A stretch of 64,000 nucleotides of DNA from an uncultured Pelagibacteraceae bacterium (GCA_902589155.1 CACIRV010000002.1:98804-162803), one strand, 5' to 3'. Counted from the stretch's first letter, positions 36,367 to 46,177 are shown. Numbers and translations: made by a program. Notes: generated from the letters alone by a model not told the origin.

Positions 36367-37130
36367 TGCTTAAACAAATAAATTTAAAAAATAAAATAGC
36401 GCTAGTAACAGGAGCTGGAAAAGGTATAGGAAAAGCGTGTGCTATAGCTTTAGCTCAAGCTGGGGCAAAAGTAATAATTGTAAGCCGTACAAAAAGCGAT
36501 TTGGATAAGGTAAGTACAATAATCAAGAAAACTAAAGGATCAAGTCAATCATTTGTGTGTGATGTTACTCATGTATCTAAATTTAATACAATAGTTAATA
36601 GTTTAAAAAGATTAGATATATTAGTGAACAATGCTGGCAATAATCGCCCAGAACATTTTACAAAAGTAAAAAAATCAGACATGGATTATATAGTTAATTT
36701 AAATATAAAAGCTTGTTTTAATATTGCTCAAATATGTACTAAAAAGATGCTAGAAGCTAAAAATAGAAAAAAAATTGGTGGTTCAATAATTAATATGTCA
36801 TCTCAACTTGGTAAAGTAGGCGCTCCTATTAGAAGCGTTTATAACATGACAAAATTTGGTCTCGAGGGTCTTACAAGAGGAATGGCTATAGATTTAGCTA
36901 AGGACAACATTAGAGTCAATACTGTTTGTCCTACTTTTGTATTAACACCAATGGTAAAAGGTTTTTTTAAAAATAAAAAATTTAAAAAAGAAGCAATTAA
37001 AAAAATTCCTTTGGGTAGAGTTGCAGAAGAAAGTGATGTAGCTACAGCAGTTGCTTTTTTGGCTGGGGATAGCTCTGCAATGATTACTGGAACATCTTTG
37101 GTGGTTGATGGTGGTTGGACAGCTCAATAA
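36366..37130 (+). CDS. Short-chain dehydrogenase/reductase
   Basis: 254 residues from ATG 36366. Glycine motif TGAGKGIGKA, NNAG, catalytic Ser in NMSSQLG and YNMTK (YxxxK), so it is an active classical SDR. It lies downstream of the GMC and TerC genes. A role in the DHPS pathway, as with the SDR-type hps dehydrogenases, is possible but not shown. Its last 23 bases overlap the next gene. Confidence 0.75.
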   Translation: MLKQINLKNKIALVTGAGKGIGKACAIALAQAGAKVIIVSRTKSDLDKVSTIIKKTKGSSQSFVCDVTHVSKFNTIVNSLKRLDILVNNAGNNRPEHFTKVKKSDMDYIVNLNIKACFNIAQICTKKMLEAKNRKKIGGSIINMSSQLGKVGAPIRSVYNMTKFGLEGLTRGMAIDLAKDNIRVNTVCPTFVLTPMVKGFFKNKKFKKEAIKKIPLGRVAEESDVATAVAFLAGDSSAMITGTSLVVDGGWTAQ

Positions 37131-37926
37131 AATTTTAGTTTTATTTTTACTAATAATTTTTTCAAATCAAACTTTATTTGCAGTAGAATTTAAAGGAAAA
37201 TTCAATCAAGGATCTTTTATTCTGGGGAAAACAAGTCCTGGAGCAAAAGTTAAGATAGATAACAAAAATGTTTTGGTCACTAAAGATGGTTATTTTGCTT
37301 TTGGCATAGGTAGAGATAGGAAAAATGATATAACTATTCGTATAATAAAAGACCAGAAATTAGATGTAATCGTAAAAAAAGTCTTTAAAAGAAAATACAA
37401 AATACAAAGAATAGATGGTCTTCCAGAGAAAAAGGTTACTCCTCCTAAAGAAGTATATGAAAGAATAAAAAGAGAAAATAAATTAATTGTAGACGCTAGA
37501 GAAATAGAGAGTGACTTAACTTTTTTTACCAAAAAATTTATCAATCCACTTGATAAAGCTATAGTAACTGGAGTTTATGGGAGTCAAAGAATATTAAATG
37601 GAAAACCAAAATGGCCTCATTATGGAATAGATTTTGCTGCAAAAGAAGGAACTAAAATTAAAGCTATGTTGGATGGAACTGCAACTATGGTTGAACCTGA
37701 TTTATTTTACACAGGTGGTACTTTAATATTTGATCACGGACATGGAATTTCTACTTTGTACATGCACCTAAAAGATATTCATGTAAAAAAAGGACAAAAA
37801 GTTAAACAAGGACAAATAATAGGTACTGTGGGATCTACTGGAAGATCAACGGGACCACATTTAGATGTTAGGCTTAATTGGTTTGGAGTAAGGTTAGATC
37901 CTGCTACTGTTTTGGATTTGAACTAG
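37108..37926 (+). CDS. M23-family metallopeptidase (LysM-free, secreted)
   Basis: About 272 residues from ATG 37108 with an N-terminal hydrophobic signal (ILVLFLLIIFSNQTLFA). The C-terminal domain has PHYGIDFAA, DHGHGIST and GSTGRSTGPHLDVR, the zinc ligands (H-x(n)-D and HxH) of lysostaphin-like M23 peptidases that cut or sense peptidoglycan cross-links. The N-terminal half (40-150) looks like a small beta-rich domain. The gene overlaps the SDR by 23 bases and ends four bases into the convergent xsc gene. Confidence 0.8.
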   Translation: MVVGQLNKILVLFLLIIFSNQTLFAVEFKGKFNQGSFILGKTSPGAKVKIDNKNVLVTKDGYFAFGIGRDRKNDITIRIIKDQKLDVIVKKVFKRKYKIQRIDGLPEKKVTPPKEVYERIKRENKLIVDAREIESDLTFFTKKFINPLDKAIVTGVYGSQRILNGKPKWPHYGIDFAAKEGTKIKAMLDGTATMVEPDLFYTGGTLIFDHGHGISTLYMHLKDIHVKKGQKVKQGQIIGTVGSTGRSTGPHLDVRLNWFGVRLDPATVLDLN

Positions 37927-39704
37927 TTTAATCCTTTTTGAGACTTCATGTCAGTTTTTTTTATACCAGCAACTCTAACTGGTTTTTTCATTGCATCTCT
38001 TCTAAAAGGTTCGCCTAATTCTTGATTTAAAATAACTTCAATAAAAGTTGTAATTCCTTTTTTTTGATCCTCACATGATTGTTTGATTGCTTTTGTAGTT
38101 TCTTCCATTGTTTTTACTGTCACGCCTTTTAAACCACACGCGTTAGCCACTTTAGAGTAACTTAATTCTGGATCTAATTCTGTTCCAACAAAATTATCAT
38201 CAAACCATAATATAGAATTTCTTTTTTCAGCTCCCCATTGATAATTTCTAAAAATCACCATTGAGATAGCTGGCCACTCTTTTCGAGCACATGAGCTCAT
38301 TTCATTCATGCTAATTCCAAAAGCTCCATCACCAGCAAAACCTATAACTGGAGTGTCTGGACAACCAATTTTGGCTCCAAGTATAGATGGAAATCCATAA
38401 CCACAAGGGCCAAATAAACCAGGTGCTAAATATTTTCTTCCCTTTTCAAAAGTTGGATATGCGTTTCCTATTGCACAATTATTTCCAATATCACTTGATA
38501 TAATTACATCATTAGGCATGCCGGCTTGTATAGCTCTCCAAGCTTGTCTTGGTGACATTCTATCTTTGTCTCTTTGTCTTGCTTCTTTGTTCCATACTGT
38601 GCCTGGGTCATCATCTTCATGGTCTAAACTTGATAATTTTTGTAGCCACGCAGATTTAGTTTGATGGATTAAGTCTTTTCTTTTTTTTCTATCAGCATCT
38701 CCTGCTTTAGGTGAGAGCTTGCTTAATAATTGTTGAGCTACTAGTTTTGCATCTCCACAAATACCAACCGTTACTTCTTTTGTTAAGCCAATTCTGTCTG
38801 AGTTCATATCAACTTGAATTATTTTTGCATTCTTAGGCCAATAATCAATTCCATATCCAGGTAAGGTAGAGAAAGGATTTAATCTAGTTCCAAGAGCTAA
38901 AACCACATCTGCTTTTGCTATTAATTCCATTCCAGCTTTAGACCCGTTGTATCCTAAAGGTCCGACCGCTAAAGGATGACTGCCTGGGAAACTGTCGTTA
39001 TGTTGATAGCCTGAACATACAGGTGAGTCTAATTTCTCAGCTAATTTAACACAATCATCTATCGCTCCTCCTATAACTACCCCAGCTCCAGATAAAATGA
39101 CTGGAAATTTTGCATCTGATAATAGTTTTGCTGCTTTATTGATAGCCTCTGCTCCTCCTGCTTGTCTTTCTAGTCTTACAATCGGGGGTAAATTTATATC
39201 AATTACTTGAGTCCAGTAATCTCTTGGTACATTAATTTGTGCTGGAGCTGAACCTCTAATTGCTTTTTCTATAACCCGATTTAATACTTCAGCCATTCTA
39301 GATGGATCCCTTACTTCCTCTTGATAACAAACCATATCTTTAAATAAATTCATTTGTTCTACTTCTTGAAAACCACCTTGTCCCATTGTCTTATTTGCTG
39401 CTTGAGGTGTTACTAAAAGTAATGGAGTGTGGTTCCAATAAGCTGTTTTGATTGGTGTAACTAGTCCAGTAATCCCTGGGCCATTTTGAGCAATAACCAT
39501 AGACATTTTTCCAGTTGCTCTTGTGTAGCCGTCTGCAATTAATCCCCCGTTAGTTTCGTGGGCAACATCCCAGAAAGTAATTCCTGCTTCAGGAAAAATA
39601 TCTGATATAGGCATGAAAGCTGACCCGATTATTCCAAAAGCATGTTCAATACCATGCATTTGTAAAACTTTTACAAAAGCCTCTTCAGTAGTCATTTTTG
39701 CCAT
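37923..39704 (-). CDS. xsc: Sulfoacetaldehyde acetyltransferase
   Basis: 593 residues, ThDP enzyme. It turns sulfoacetaldehyde plus phosphate into acetyl phosphate and sulfite. The N terminus MTTEEAFVKVLQMHGIEHAF, the GQGGFQEVEQM and PRDYWTQVIDI segments, GYQHNDSFPGSHPLAVGPLG and the ThDP site GDGAFGISMNEM are strongly reminiscent of Xsc from Roseobacter and Ruegeria. It is the key step of taurine breakdown and here sits next to, but divergent from, suyAB. It is convergent with the M23 gene. Confidence 0.95.
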   Translation of the reverse strand: MAKMTTEEAFVKVLQMHGIEHAFGIIGSAFMPISDIFPEAGITFWDVAHETNGGLIADGYTRATGKMSMVIAQNGPGITGLVTPIKTAYWNHTPLLLVTPQAANKTMGQGGFQEVEQMNLFKDMVCYQEEVRDPSRMAEVLNRVIEKAIRGSAPAQINVPRDYWTQVIDINLPPIVRLERQAGGAEAINKAAKLLSDAKFPVILSGAGVVIGGAIDDCVKLAEKLDSPVCSGYQHNDSFPGSHPLAVGPLGYNGSKAGMELIAKADVVLALGTRLNPFSTLPGYGIDYWPKNAKIIQVDMNSDRIGLTKEVTVGICGDAKLVAQQLLSKLSPKAGDADRKKRKDLIHQTKSAWLQKLSSLDHEDDDPGTVWNKEARQRDKDRMSPRQAWRAIQAGMPNDVIISSDIGNNCAIGNAYPTFEKGRKYLAPGLFGPCGYGFPSILGAKIGCPDTPVIGFAGDGAFGISMNEMSSCARKEWPAISMVIFRNYQWGAEKRNSILWFDDNFVGTELDPELSYSKVANACGLKGVTVKTMEETTKAIKQSCEDQKKGITTFIEVILNQELGEPFRRDAMKKPVRVAGIKKTDMKSQKGLN

Positions 39705-39777
39705 AGAATTCCCTAAAAAATAATTTAAAACTTACTTTAAATATATCAAAATTTAGTCTATATCCATTAAATATTTT

Positions 39778-40065
39778 ATGTCACAGCCTGACCTCATAAT
39801 ACATGATGAAAAGGATAACGTTGGAGTTGTTGTTATAGAAACAACAAAAAAAGGGCAGGAATGCAACGCTTGGATCATGGAAAATGATAAAACAATTAAT
39901 GTTAATTCTACAAATGCTATCCCCTTAGGTCATAAAATTGCACTAAAGGATCTTAAGGAAGGCGACACAATACTAAAATATGGTCATGATATTGGTAAAG
40001 TAGTTAAGTCAATCAAAAAAGGTGAACATGTTCATGTTCATAACGTAAAAACAAAAAAATGGTAA
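39778..40065 (+). CDS. suyA: (2R)-sulfolactate sulfo-lyase, alpha subunit (SAF domain)
   Basis: 95 residues, an SAF-domain small subunit related to the N-terminal part of altronate/galactarate dehydratases. [15 protein letters not shown] and [24 protein letters not shown] are the SAF pattern (a HKIAL core). It lies four bases before suyB, so the two subunits are made together. It starts 73 bases from xsc in a divergent arrangement. Confidence 0.88.
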   Translation: MSQPDLIIHDEKDNVGVVVIETTKKGQECNAWIMENDKTINVNSTNAIPLGHKIALKDLKEGDTILKYGHDIGKVVKSIKKGEHVHVHNVKTKKW

Positions 40066-40069
40066 ATTA

Positions 40070-41236
40070 ATGGAAATCCCAAAAAGTTTTTTAGGTTATA
40101 AAAGAGAAAATGGAAGATCTGGAACAAGAAATCACGTAATTATTCTTCCCGTGGATGATATTTCTAATGCCTGCGCAGAAGCAGTGGCAAATAATATTAA
40201 AGGTACTATTGCTCTACCACACTCATATGGAAGATTACAATTTGGAGCAGATCTTGAATTGCATTTCAGAACTATGATAGGAACAGGAAAAAATCCAAAC
40301 GTAGCTGCTGTAATAGTTATTGGGATAGAACCTAAGTGGACAAAAAGAATTGTAGACGAAATTGCAAAAACTGGAAAACCAGTTGAGGGATTTCACATCG
40401 AAAGAACTGGAGATATTGGTACGATAATGAAGGCATCTAAAAAAGCTCAAGAATTTTCTCAATGGGCTTCTGAAAAACAGAGAGAGGAATGTCCGTTAAG
40501 TGACTTATGGATATCAGTCAAATGTGGGGAGTCCGATACTACATCTGGGTTAGCATCAAACCCAACGGTAGGAAATTTAATGGAAAAACTTGAACCCTTT
40601 GGAGTTCATTTATGTTTCGGAGAGACTTCTGAATTAACTGGTGCTGAAACAGTGTGTGCTGCTAGAGGAGCAACCCCAGAAGCAAAAGATAAGTTTATGA
40701 AAACATGGAATGCTTATAATGATTTTATTTTAAAAGAAGCAACTGATGATCTTTCTGAAAGCCAGCCGACTGCTGGAAATATTGCTGGTGGTTTAACAAC
40801 TATAGAAGAAAAAGCTTTTGGAAATTTTCAAAAAATTGGAAAATTAAAATTTATTGATGTCTTAGAGCCTGCAGAAGAACCAAAAAAAGGTAAAGGTCTA
40901 TACTTTATGGATACATCATCTGCTGCTGCAGAATGTGTAACTTTACAAGCTGCTGGTGGATTCAATATTCATTTATTTCCAACTGGACAAGGAAATATTA
41001 TTGGAAACCCAATTGAACCAGTTGTCAAACTTACTGCAAATCCTCTAACAGCAAAATTAATGAAAGAGCATGTAGACTGTGATGTTTCAAAAATTTTGTC
41101 TAGACAAATGAATTTATCTCAAGCAGGAGATGAGTTGATTAAGACAATGTTAAGAGTAGCAAATGGTAGACTTACTTGTGCTGAAGCCTTAGGTCATAAA
41201 GAATTTGTAATGACAAAGCTTTATAGAAGTGCTTAA
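40070..41236 (+). CDS. suyB: (2R)-sulfolactate sulfo-lyase, beta subunit
   Basis: 388 residues of the UxaA/GarD C-terminal family. [22 protein letters not shown] (start), [29 protein letters not shown] and the segment [12 protein letters not shown] with [13 protein letters not shown] are strongly like SuyB; the cysteines in KCGESD and in AETVCAARG could bind a metal centre. It cleaves (R)-sulfolactate to pyruvate and sulfite. With HpsN it would complete DHPS breakdown. Altronate dehydratase is an alternative but the sequence and neighbours favour SuyB. Confidence 0.92.
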   Translation: MEIPKSFLGYKRENGRSGTRNHVIILPVDDISNACAEAVANNIKGTIALPHSYGRLQFGADLELHFRTMIGTGKNPNVAAVIVIGIEPKWTKRIVDEIAKTGKPVEGFHIERTGDIGTIMKASKKAQEFSQWASEKQREECPLSDLWISVKCGESDTTSGLASNPTVGNLMEKLEPFGVHLCFGETSELTGAETVCAARGATPEAKDKFMKTWNAYNDFILKEATDDLSESQPTAGNIAGGLTTIEEKAFGNFQKIGKLKFIDVLEPAEEPKKGKGLYFMDTSSAAAECVTLQAAGGFNIHLFPTGQGNIIGNPIEPVVKLTANPLTAKLMKEHVDCDVSKILSRQMNLSQAGDELIKTMLRVANGRLTCAEALGHKEFVMTKLYRSA

Positions 41237-41238
41237 GA

Positions 41239-42372
41239 TTATTTTTCTGGAAATTTTACTTCTTCTTTTTTTGGTTGATTTTTATTTCTAAAATCACTTA
41301 ATAATTTTTTAATTATAGGACTAGCAATCTTTCTCATCCAAGCTGCTAAGGCACCTAAAGCTATTGCTAAAAGTATAGCAAATGCTCCATATAACAAAGG
41401 TGACTCATTAGAAAAATTTAAAGTAAATTCTGAAAAGAAATTCAAATCAGTATTTACTATTTGATTATTAATTATCTCGTTAGTTTTGTCCCTGAAAAAT
41501 GTATCGTAGGCAATAGCAATTGCTACTGCACAAAGTAATAAAGCGAATAGTGTTTTTAAATGGGAGCTATCTAAGTATTGACCTAGTTTTTGTCCTAACT
41601 GAACGCCTAAAATTGATCCAAGTATTAATGGAACTACAAGAGTTAAATCGATGGATCCATAATTAAATGCATGAAGTATAGTTACAATTGCACTAATAAA
41701 GATTGTAACAAATAAAGATGTTCCAGGTATTAATTTAACTGGCATGCCAACAATATAAATCATAGCCGGAACCATAAGAAACGCTCCTCCAATACCCATC
41801 ATCGCAGCAACAAACCCAACTACTAATCCTAGTAAAATTGGAGTTAATGCACTTTCATAGAGTTTAGATTTAGGAAATCGAGTTCTGAATGGAAGCCCTT
41901 GAAACCAATTATGTTCATGTAATTTTTTCTTTATAATTAACTTTTTTCTCGCTTGATCTACTTCTTTAACACCTTCAATTATCATTAAAGTTCCAACGAT
42001 CGCTAACAAATACATATATAGCAAAGATATTATTAAGCTTATTTTTCCAATTTCTGAAAAATAAGTAAACGTAGTAATTCCCAAAGTTGTTCCAATAACA
42101 CCACCGCTTACAATCAGTAATCCCATTTTATAATCTAAGGTATTTTTATACCAATGAGTAAGAGATCCAGAAACCGAAGTAGCTAAAATATTGTTTACTT
42201 CATTTGGTACCGCATAAACAGGAGGGATTCCCATAAATATCAGAAAAGGAGTCATTAAAAAACCCCCTCCAACTCCAAATAGTCCAGATAATACTCCTAC
42301 TGAAAAACTTAAAAAAAGAAGTAAGAAAATATCTACGTTTACTTGCGCTATTGGTAGATAAATTTCAAGCAT
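41239..42372 (-). CDS. TSUP-family sulfite exporter candidate (TauE/SafE-like)
   Basis: 377 residues with about eight to nine membrane helices. Two TSUP repeats carry GLFGVGGGFLMTPFLIFMG (N-terminal half) and GIGGAFLMVPAMIYI (C-terminal half). The C-terminal 40 residues are charged. TauE/SafE members export sulfite or sulfoacetate; the gene is the last of the apr operon and convergent with suyB, so sulfite is the likely cargo. Confidence 0.83.
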   Translation of the reverse strand: MLEIYLPIAQVNVDIFLLLFLSFSVGVLSGLFGVGGGFLMTPFLIFMGIPPVYAVPNEVNNILATSVSGSLTHWYKNTLDYKMGLLIVSGGVIGTTLGITTFTYFSEIGKISLIISLLYMYLLAIVGTLMIIEGVKEVDQARKKLIIKKKLHEHNWFQGLPFRTRFPKSKLYESALTPILLGLVVGFVAAMMGIGGAFLMVPAMIYIVGMPVKLIPGTSLFVTIFISAIVTILHAFNYGSIDLTLVVPLILGSILGVQLGQKLGQYLDSSHLKTLFALLLCAVAIAIAYDTFFRDKTNEIINNQIVNTDLNFFSEFTLNFSNESPLLYGAFAILLAIALGALAAWMRKIASPIIKKLLSDFRNKNQPKKEEVKFPEK

Positions 42373-42451
42373 ACTCCTAAGTATGCCTCAAATATAATTA
42401 TGTCAATGAATAGATAAGCCTTAAAAGTTTGGTTTTTATGAAAAGATTTGA

Positions 42452-42595
42452 TTAAAAAAACTTAATAAAAGTGCCAGTTAGAATCACTGCCCAGAATGCG
42501 GATAATCCAATTTGAAGAAATAATTTAATATTGAAGAAGTTTGAAAATTTTGTTTTGAATTTATGATTTGAATTAATTGAAAACATTAATCTCAT
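42452..42595 (-). CDS. Possible 47-residue membrane protein
   Basis: A 47-codon reading frame from ATG 42595 to TAA at 42452, between the 116-residue protein and the sulfite exporter gene on the same strand. The N-terminal half is basic and the C-terminal 23 residues form one hydrophobic helix (LFLQIGLSAFWAVILTGTF). No clear ribosome site is seen. It could equally be untranslated spacer. Confidence 0.35.
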   Translation of the reverse strand: MRLMFSINSNHKFKTKFSNFFNIKLFLQIGLSAFWAVILTGTFIKFF

Positions 42596-42648
42596 TTAAC
42601 ATAAGACATATAATTTTCAAAAAAAAATGTTTTGACAACTTGCCGCAC

Positions 42649-42999
42649 CTAGTAGATGGTCGCTCCAAAAACTTTTACTGATCCATCTTCAACACCTAAA
42701 ACTAACCGTCCGAGAAACTCTCCGGGCATTGTGTTGCTAGTTTGTTTGTAAAGAACAGTGATAAATTGAGCTCGCCTTATACAGCCTAAAAATTCTTGTT
42801 TTTCAGACAGACTAGTTAATAGTTTATTGCTTGCCCATTGTTTTCCCAACTCTACTTCGTTTGCCCCGTATAACATTTGCGATGAAAAATCTTTTGTAAA
42901 GCCACCATAATCTTTAATATTAGATGTTTTTACTAGGTTGTCCCAAATGGGTTGAGCTATTTCTTGAATTTCTTTATCCGATTTTTCAAGAAACTTCAT
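42649..42999 (-). CDS. Unknown protein downstream of aprA
   Basis: 116 residues, no signal or membrane segment. The N-terminal half is charged and helical (EKSDKEIQEIAQPIWDNL), the second half has strand-like segments FLGCIRRAQFITVLYKQ and GEFLGRLVLGVEDGSVKVFG. It begins six bases after the aprA stop, so it probably belongs to the sulfite-oxidation operon. A small alpha+beta fold such as NTF2-like is possible; no family recognised. Confidence 0.6.
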   Translation of the reverse strand: MKFLEKSDKEIQEIAQPIWDNLVKTSNIKDYGGFTKDFSSQMLYGANEVELGKQWASNKLLTSLSEKQEFLGCIRRAQFITVLYKQTSNTMPGEFLGRLVLGVEDGSVKVFGATIY

Positions 43000-43005
43000 T
43001 TAAGT

Positions 43006-44865
43006 TTATGAAGCTTTCTTTTCCTTTTTTTCGTCTACGATATGATAAACAGGAACTTTTTCCATGGTAAACTTCTTAGTTTTGGGATCTCTTCTTGAAA
43101 CAGTTAAACAATGCCAGTTTTCGTCGTCAAGTTTTAAATGGTCTCCTCTATAGTAATATCCAGGCCATCTTGTTTCCTCTCTAAATTTAGTATGCTCTGT
43201 AACACACTGAGAAGTAATAGTTCTATGTTTAAGCTCCCAAGCTCTCATTAGTTGATGGTAGTCCTCAGCACCAACATTTTCTAAATCCTCCTCTAACCAT
43301 TTTAATAATTCTAAACCTCTATTAAGCATATTATCATTGGTCATATAGTTTGTAGCTATTCCACCAACATACTCATCCATTATTCTTTGAAGTCTTTGTA
43401 AGCCTTGAATAGGTGAAATATAAGATGGGGATACAGTTCCGCCAGTTATTTCATTTCTACCAACGGTATAATTCTCTAAAGGTTTATAAATTACTTCCTT
43501 AAGATCTTCATATTGTTTGCTATTAACTTTAATTCCTTCAGCTTTTTTATCTTCAATATATTTTACAGCTGCTTTAGCCGCTAATCGACCTTCAGTGAAT
43601 GAACCTGATGAAAATTTATGGGCGCTTCCTCCTACTGTATCACCTGCTCCAAAAAGTCCGTCGATAGTTAACATTCTATTATAACCCCAAAAATATTCTG
43701 GAGGAGAAAGATCTTCTGGGCCACTTACCCAAGCTCCAGAACAAGTTGCGTGAGACCCCATTACATAAGGTTCAGAGGTAGTTAATTCTGGATTTGTATA
43801 TTTTGGATCTATATTTTGTGATGCCCAAACCACTGCTTGACCTACGGTCATACCTAAAAAATTTTCCCAGCCTACTGTTTCTAAATGCGGATCTTGAAAA
43901 GCTTCTTTTGTAACCATATGAATTGGCCCTCCACCTGCCATTACTTCCTGTATAAATGCGTGGTTACGTAAACAAGTTGGAGTAGGATGATGATCGATAT
44001 ATTCACCAACCATTTCTTTAGTGTGATCATACCATTTTTTTTCATAATTTTCGCCGTTTGCATTTTGAGTGTAAGTCTTTAAATGTAAAAAATAAGCTCC
44101 TACTGGGCCGTAACCATCTTTAAATCTACATAAAACAATTCTGTTTTCCATTTGAGTCATCTTTGCGCCGACAGCTATAGGAAGTGCATAAGCAGATCCG
44201 TTGCTCCATGGGGCGTACCAAGTTCTACCCATTCCTTCACCAACTGCTCTAGGTTTAAAAATATGTGAAGCACCACCAGCAGCTACAATTACAGTTTTAG
44301 CTTTGAAAACATAATAGTCTCCTGTTCTCATATTAAACCCAACTGCACCTCCAATTCTATTTTCTTTTTCATTATCCATTAATAAATGAGTTATCATTAT
44401 TCGATTGTAAATCTTGTCCGCAGATTTTCTAGCTGCCTCTGCTACTATAGGCTTGTAACTTTCGCCATGAATCATTATTTGCCATTTACCTTCTCTTAAA
44501 TATCTTCCAGTTTTTTCATTCTTCATCATGGGTAGGCCCCACTCGTCAAACATGTGAACTGTGGAGTCAACATGACGAGCCATATCGTATCCTAAATCCT
44601 CTCTCACCATTCCCATTAAATCATTCCTTGCATAACGAACATGATCTTCAGGTTGATTTTCATCCCACTGCATTCCCATGTAGCAATTAATTGCGTAAAG
44701 TCCTTGTGCTACTGCACCACTACGATCAATGTTAGCTTTTTCAACACAAACTATTTTTAAATCTCTACCCCAGTGTCTAGCTTCAAAAGTGGCTCCTGTT
44801 CCTGCCATACCTCCACCAACAATAAGAATGTCGCTTTCAACTATATGCGTTTTTACTTTAGCCAC
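43006..44865 (-). CDS. aprA: Adenylylsulfate reductase alpha subunit
   Basis: 619 residues. The FAD motif is VGGGMAGTGATFEARHWG near residue 16, and segments ANIDRSGAVAQGLYAINCYMG, ELTTSEPYVMGSHATCSGAW and HKFSSGSFTEGRL match AprA of sulfur oxidisers and of SAR11. In the oxidative direction it joins sulfite and AMP to APS. It starts one base before the aprB stop and works as an AprBA dimer in the cytoplasm. Confidence 0.95.
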   Translation of the reverse strand: MAKVKTHIVESDILIVGGGMAGTGATFEARHWGRDLKIVCVEKANIDRSGAVAQGLYAINCYMGMQWDENQPEDHVRYARNDLMGMVREDLGYDMARHVDSTVHMFDEWGLPMMKNEKTGRYLREGKWQIMIHGESYKPIVAEAARKSADKIYNRIMITHLLMDNEKENRIGGAVGFNMRTGDYYVFKAKTVIVAAGGASHIFKPRAVGEGMGRTWYAPWSNGSAYALPIAVGAKMTQMENRIVLCRFKDGYGPVGAYFLHLKTYTQNANGENYEKKWYDHTKEMVGEYIDHHPTPTCLRNHAFIQEVMAGGGPIHMVTKEAFQDPHLETVGWENFLGMTVGQAVVWASQNIDPKYTNPELTTSEPYVMGSHATCSGAWVSGPEDLSPPEYFWGYNRMLTIDGLFGAGDTVGGSAHKFSSGSFTEGRLAAKAAVKYIEDKKAEGIKVNSKQYEDLKEVIYKPLENYTVGRNEITGGTVSPSYISPIQGLQRLQRIMDEYVGGIATNYMTNDNMLNRGLELLKWLEEDLENVGAEDYHQLMRAWELKHRTITSQCVTEHTKFREETRWPGYYYRGDHLKLDDENWHCLTVSRRDPKTKKFTMEKVPVYHIVDEKKEKKAS

Positions 44866-45335
44866 TAATAATAAACTCCCTTTTTAAAAGATTCTTTGCT
44901 AACTGTTGGAAGATCTTTTTTTGTATTTAAATTTTCTGGCTCTCTGTATAAGATTTGTGATTTTATTTCTCCTTGATTTGGCGTCTCGCCTTCTGCTAGT
45001 TTTGGAATAAACTTACCCCAAGGCTTTGTGGTAATTGGAGATACAAAATCTTTTTCTGTTCCATTTCTAAACTTTATTTTCCAAGATATAGTTCCTTTTT
45101 CCTCTTCTCTTCTAACTCTCACGCTGTGCCCCATAGGAGCAAAGTCAGCATAGCCTCGAACATCTATAGCGTGATTAGGACAAGCTTTCACACAAGAATA
45201 ACATTCCCAACAAAAATTTGGCTCTATATTTTTTGCTCTTCGAATTGTTTCATCAATATGCATTATGTCAGAGGGGCAAATATCTACGCAATGTCCGCAG
45301 CCGTCGCATCGTGTCATGTATACAAAAGTTGACAT
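44865..45335 (-). CDS. aprB: Adenylylsulfate reductase beta subunit
   Basis: 156 residues. Two [4Fe-4S] cluster motifs are visible: Cys10, 13, 16, 20 (CDGCGHCVDIC) and Cys42, 45, 48, 52 (CWECYSCVKAC). A beta-rich tail follows, as in AprB. It carries electrons between AprA's FAD and the membrane protein AprM encoded just upstream. Confidence 0.95.
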   Translation of the reverse strand: MSTFVYMTRCDGCGHCVDICPSDIMHIDETIRRAKNIEPNFCWECYSCVKACPNHAIDVRGYADFAPMGHSVRVRREEEKGTISWKIKFRNGTEKDFVSPITTKPWGKFIPKLAEGETPNQGEIKSQILYREPENLNTKKDLPTVSKESFKKGVYY

Positions 45336-45376
45336 GTTATATTTTTTTTCCTTTAATTTTTTTTATCATAAATTTT

Positions 45377-46177
45377 TTAATAATGCTTTGGTTCTTCTCT
45401 CTTTATACCTAATCCAAACTGTTCTGGTGCATCAGCTGGTGGTGGCAAATTGTCTCTAGACCCATCTGCTTCAGCTAAATTTTTTTGAATAGCAGCACCT
45501 GGCTTGTAAAACATGTGAGCAAATTTAGACCAGTATACTCCTCCAAATAAAACTAAATTTGATACAATAAATAACACTAAAAATACTTTATCATCCCATC
45601 TATCATTTAAATTTAAAGATTGCAGATATGACCAGATTAAACCAGTTAAAGAGGATGCAATAAGTGCAAGAACAAACAAGTCTGCTTGAATAATTCTGTA
45701 CCAGGGTTGAGCTTCTGAATAAACGTCCACTCTTAAAAAAAACCAAAACCAACCTCCGCCTATGACTGTCATTAGTGCACCCACATGCCAAATGATTGGC
45801 CAGAAAGATGGTGTTTCTGAAGTTGGATTGGAATAACAAAAAATCATTACTACAGATCCAGCCCAAAATAAAATTGTACCATACATTCCTAAAACATGAG
45901 CCACTCTTCTTTTCCCTCTTCCTAATTCTGAAGTGGTAGCAATGTCAGACGCAACAGTTCTTAATATAACAGAAGTTTTTTGACTTGTAGTAAGTTGAAT
46001 TTTTGCATTTTTTTTTGCTTTTTTTGCATTATTAAAAAAGTACTTAACATTTTTTTTGTGAATTATATCTACTAAGGTTCCAATTATAACCAAAGCGATC
46101 ATGGCAATAACAAATCCTTGCATTGCAATTGGTGATACAAAGTTCGATAATCCTAAAAATGGATTGTTGTAAATCAT
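45377..46177 (-). CDS. aprM: AprM-like membrane subunit (nitrate reductase gamma/HdrE-like)
   Basis: 266 residues with five or six membrane helices (starting near residues 17, 105, 130, 165 and 195). The sequence GRGKRRVAHVLGMYGTILFW and a second half with WHVGALMTVIGGGWFWF fit the gamma-type cytochrome b fold. In purple sulfur bacteria the order aprM-aprB-aprA is typical and AprM links AprBA to quinones. The same order is found here. Confidence 0.82.
   Translation of the reverse strand: MIYNNPFLGLSNFVSPIAMQGFVIAMIALVIIGTLVDIIHKKNVKYFFNNAKKAKKNAKIQLTTSQKTSVILRTVASDIATTSELGRGKRRVAHVLGMYGTILFWAGSVVMIFCYSNPTSETPSFWPIIWHVGALMTVIGGGWFWFFLRVDVYSEAQPWYRIIQADLFVLALIASSLTGLIWSYLQSLNLNDRWDDKVFLVLFIVSNLVLFGGVYWSKFAHMFYKPGAAIQKNLAEADGSRDNLPPPADAPEQFGLGIKREEPKHY

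Noticed and set aside
40070..41236. Altronate or galactarate dehydratase large subunit.
   Set aside because: The sequence is closer in detail to SuyB, a separate SAF-domain small subunit precedes it, and xsc is its divergent neighbour.
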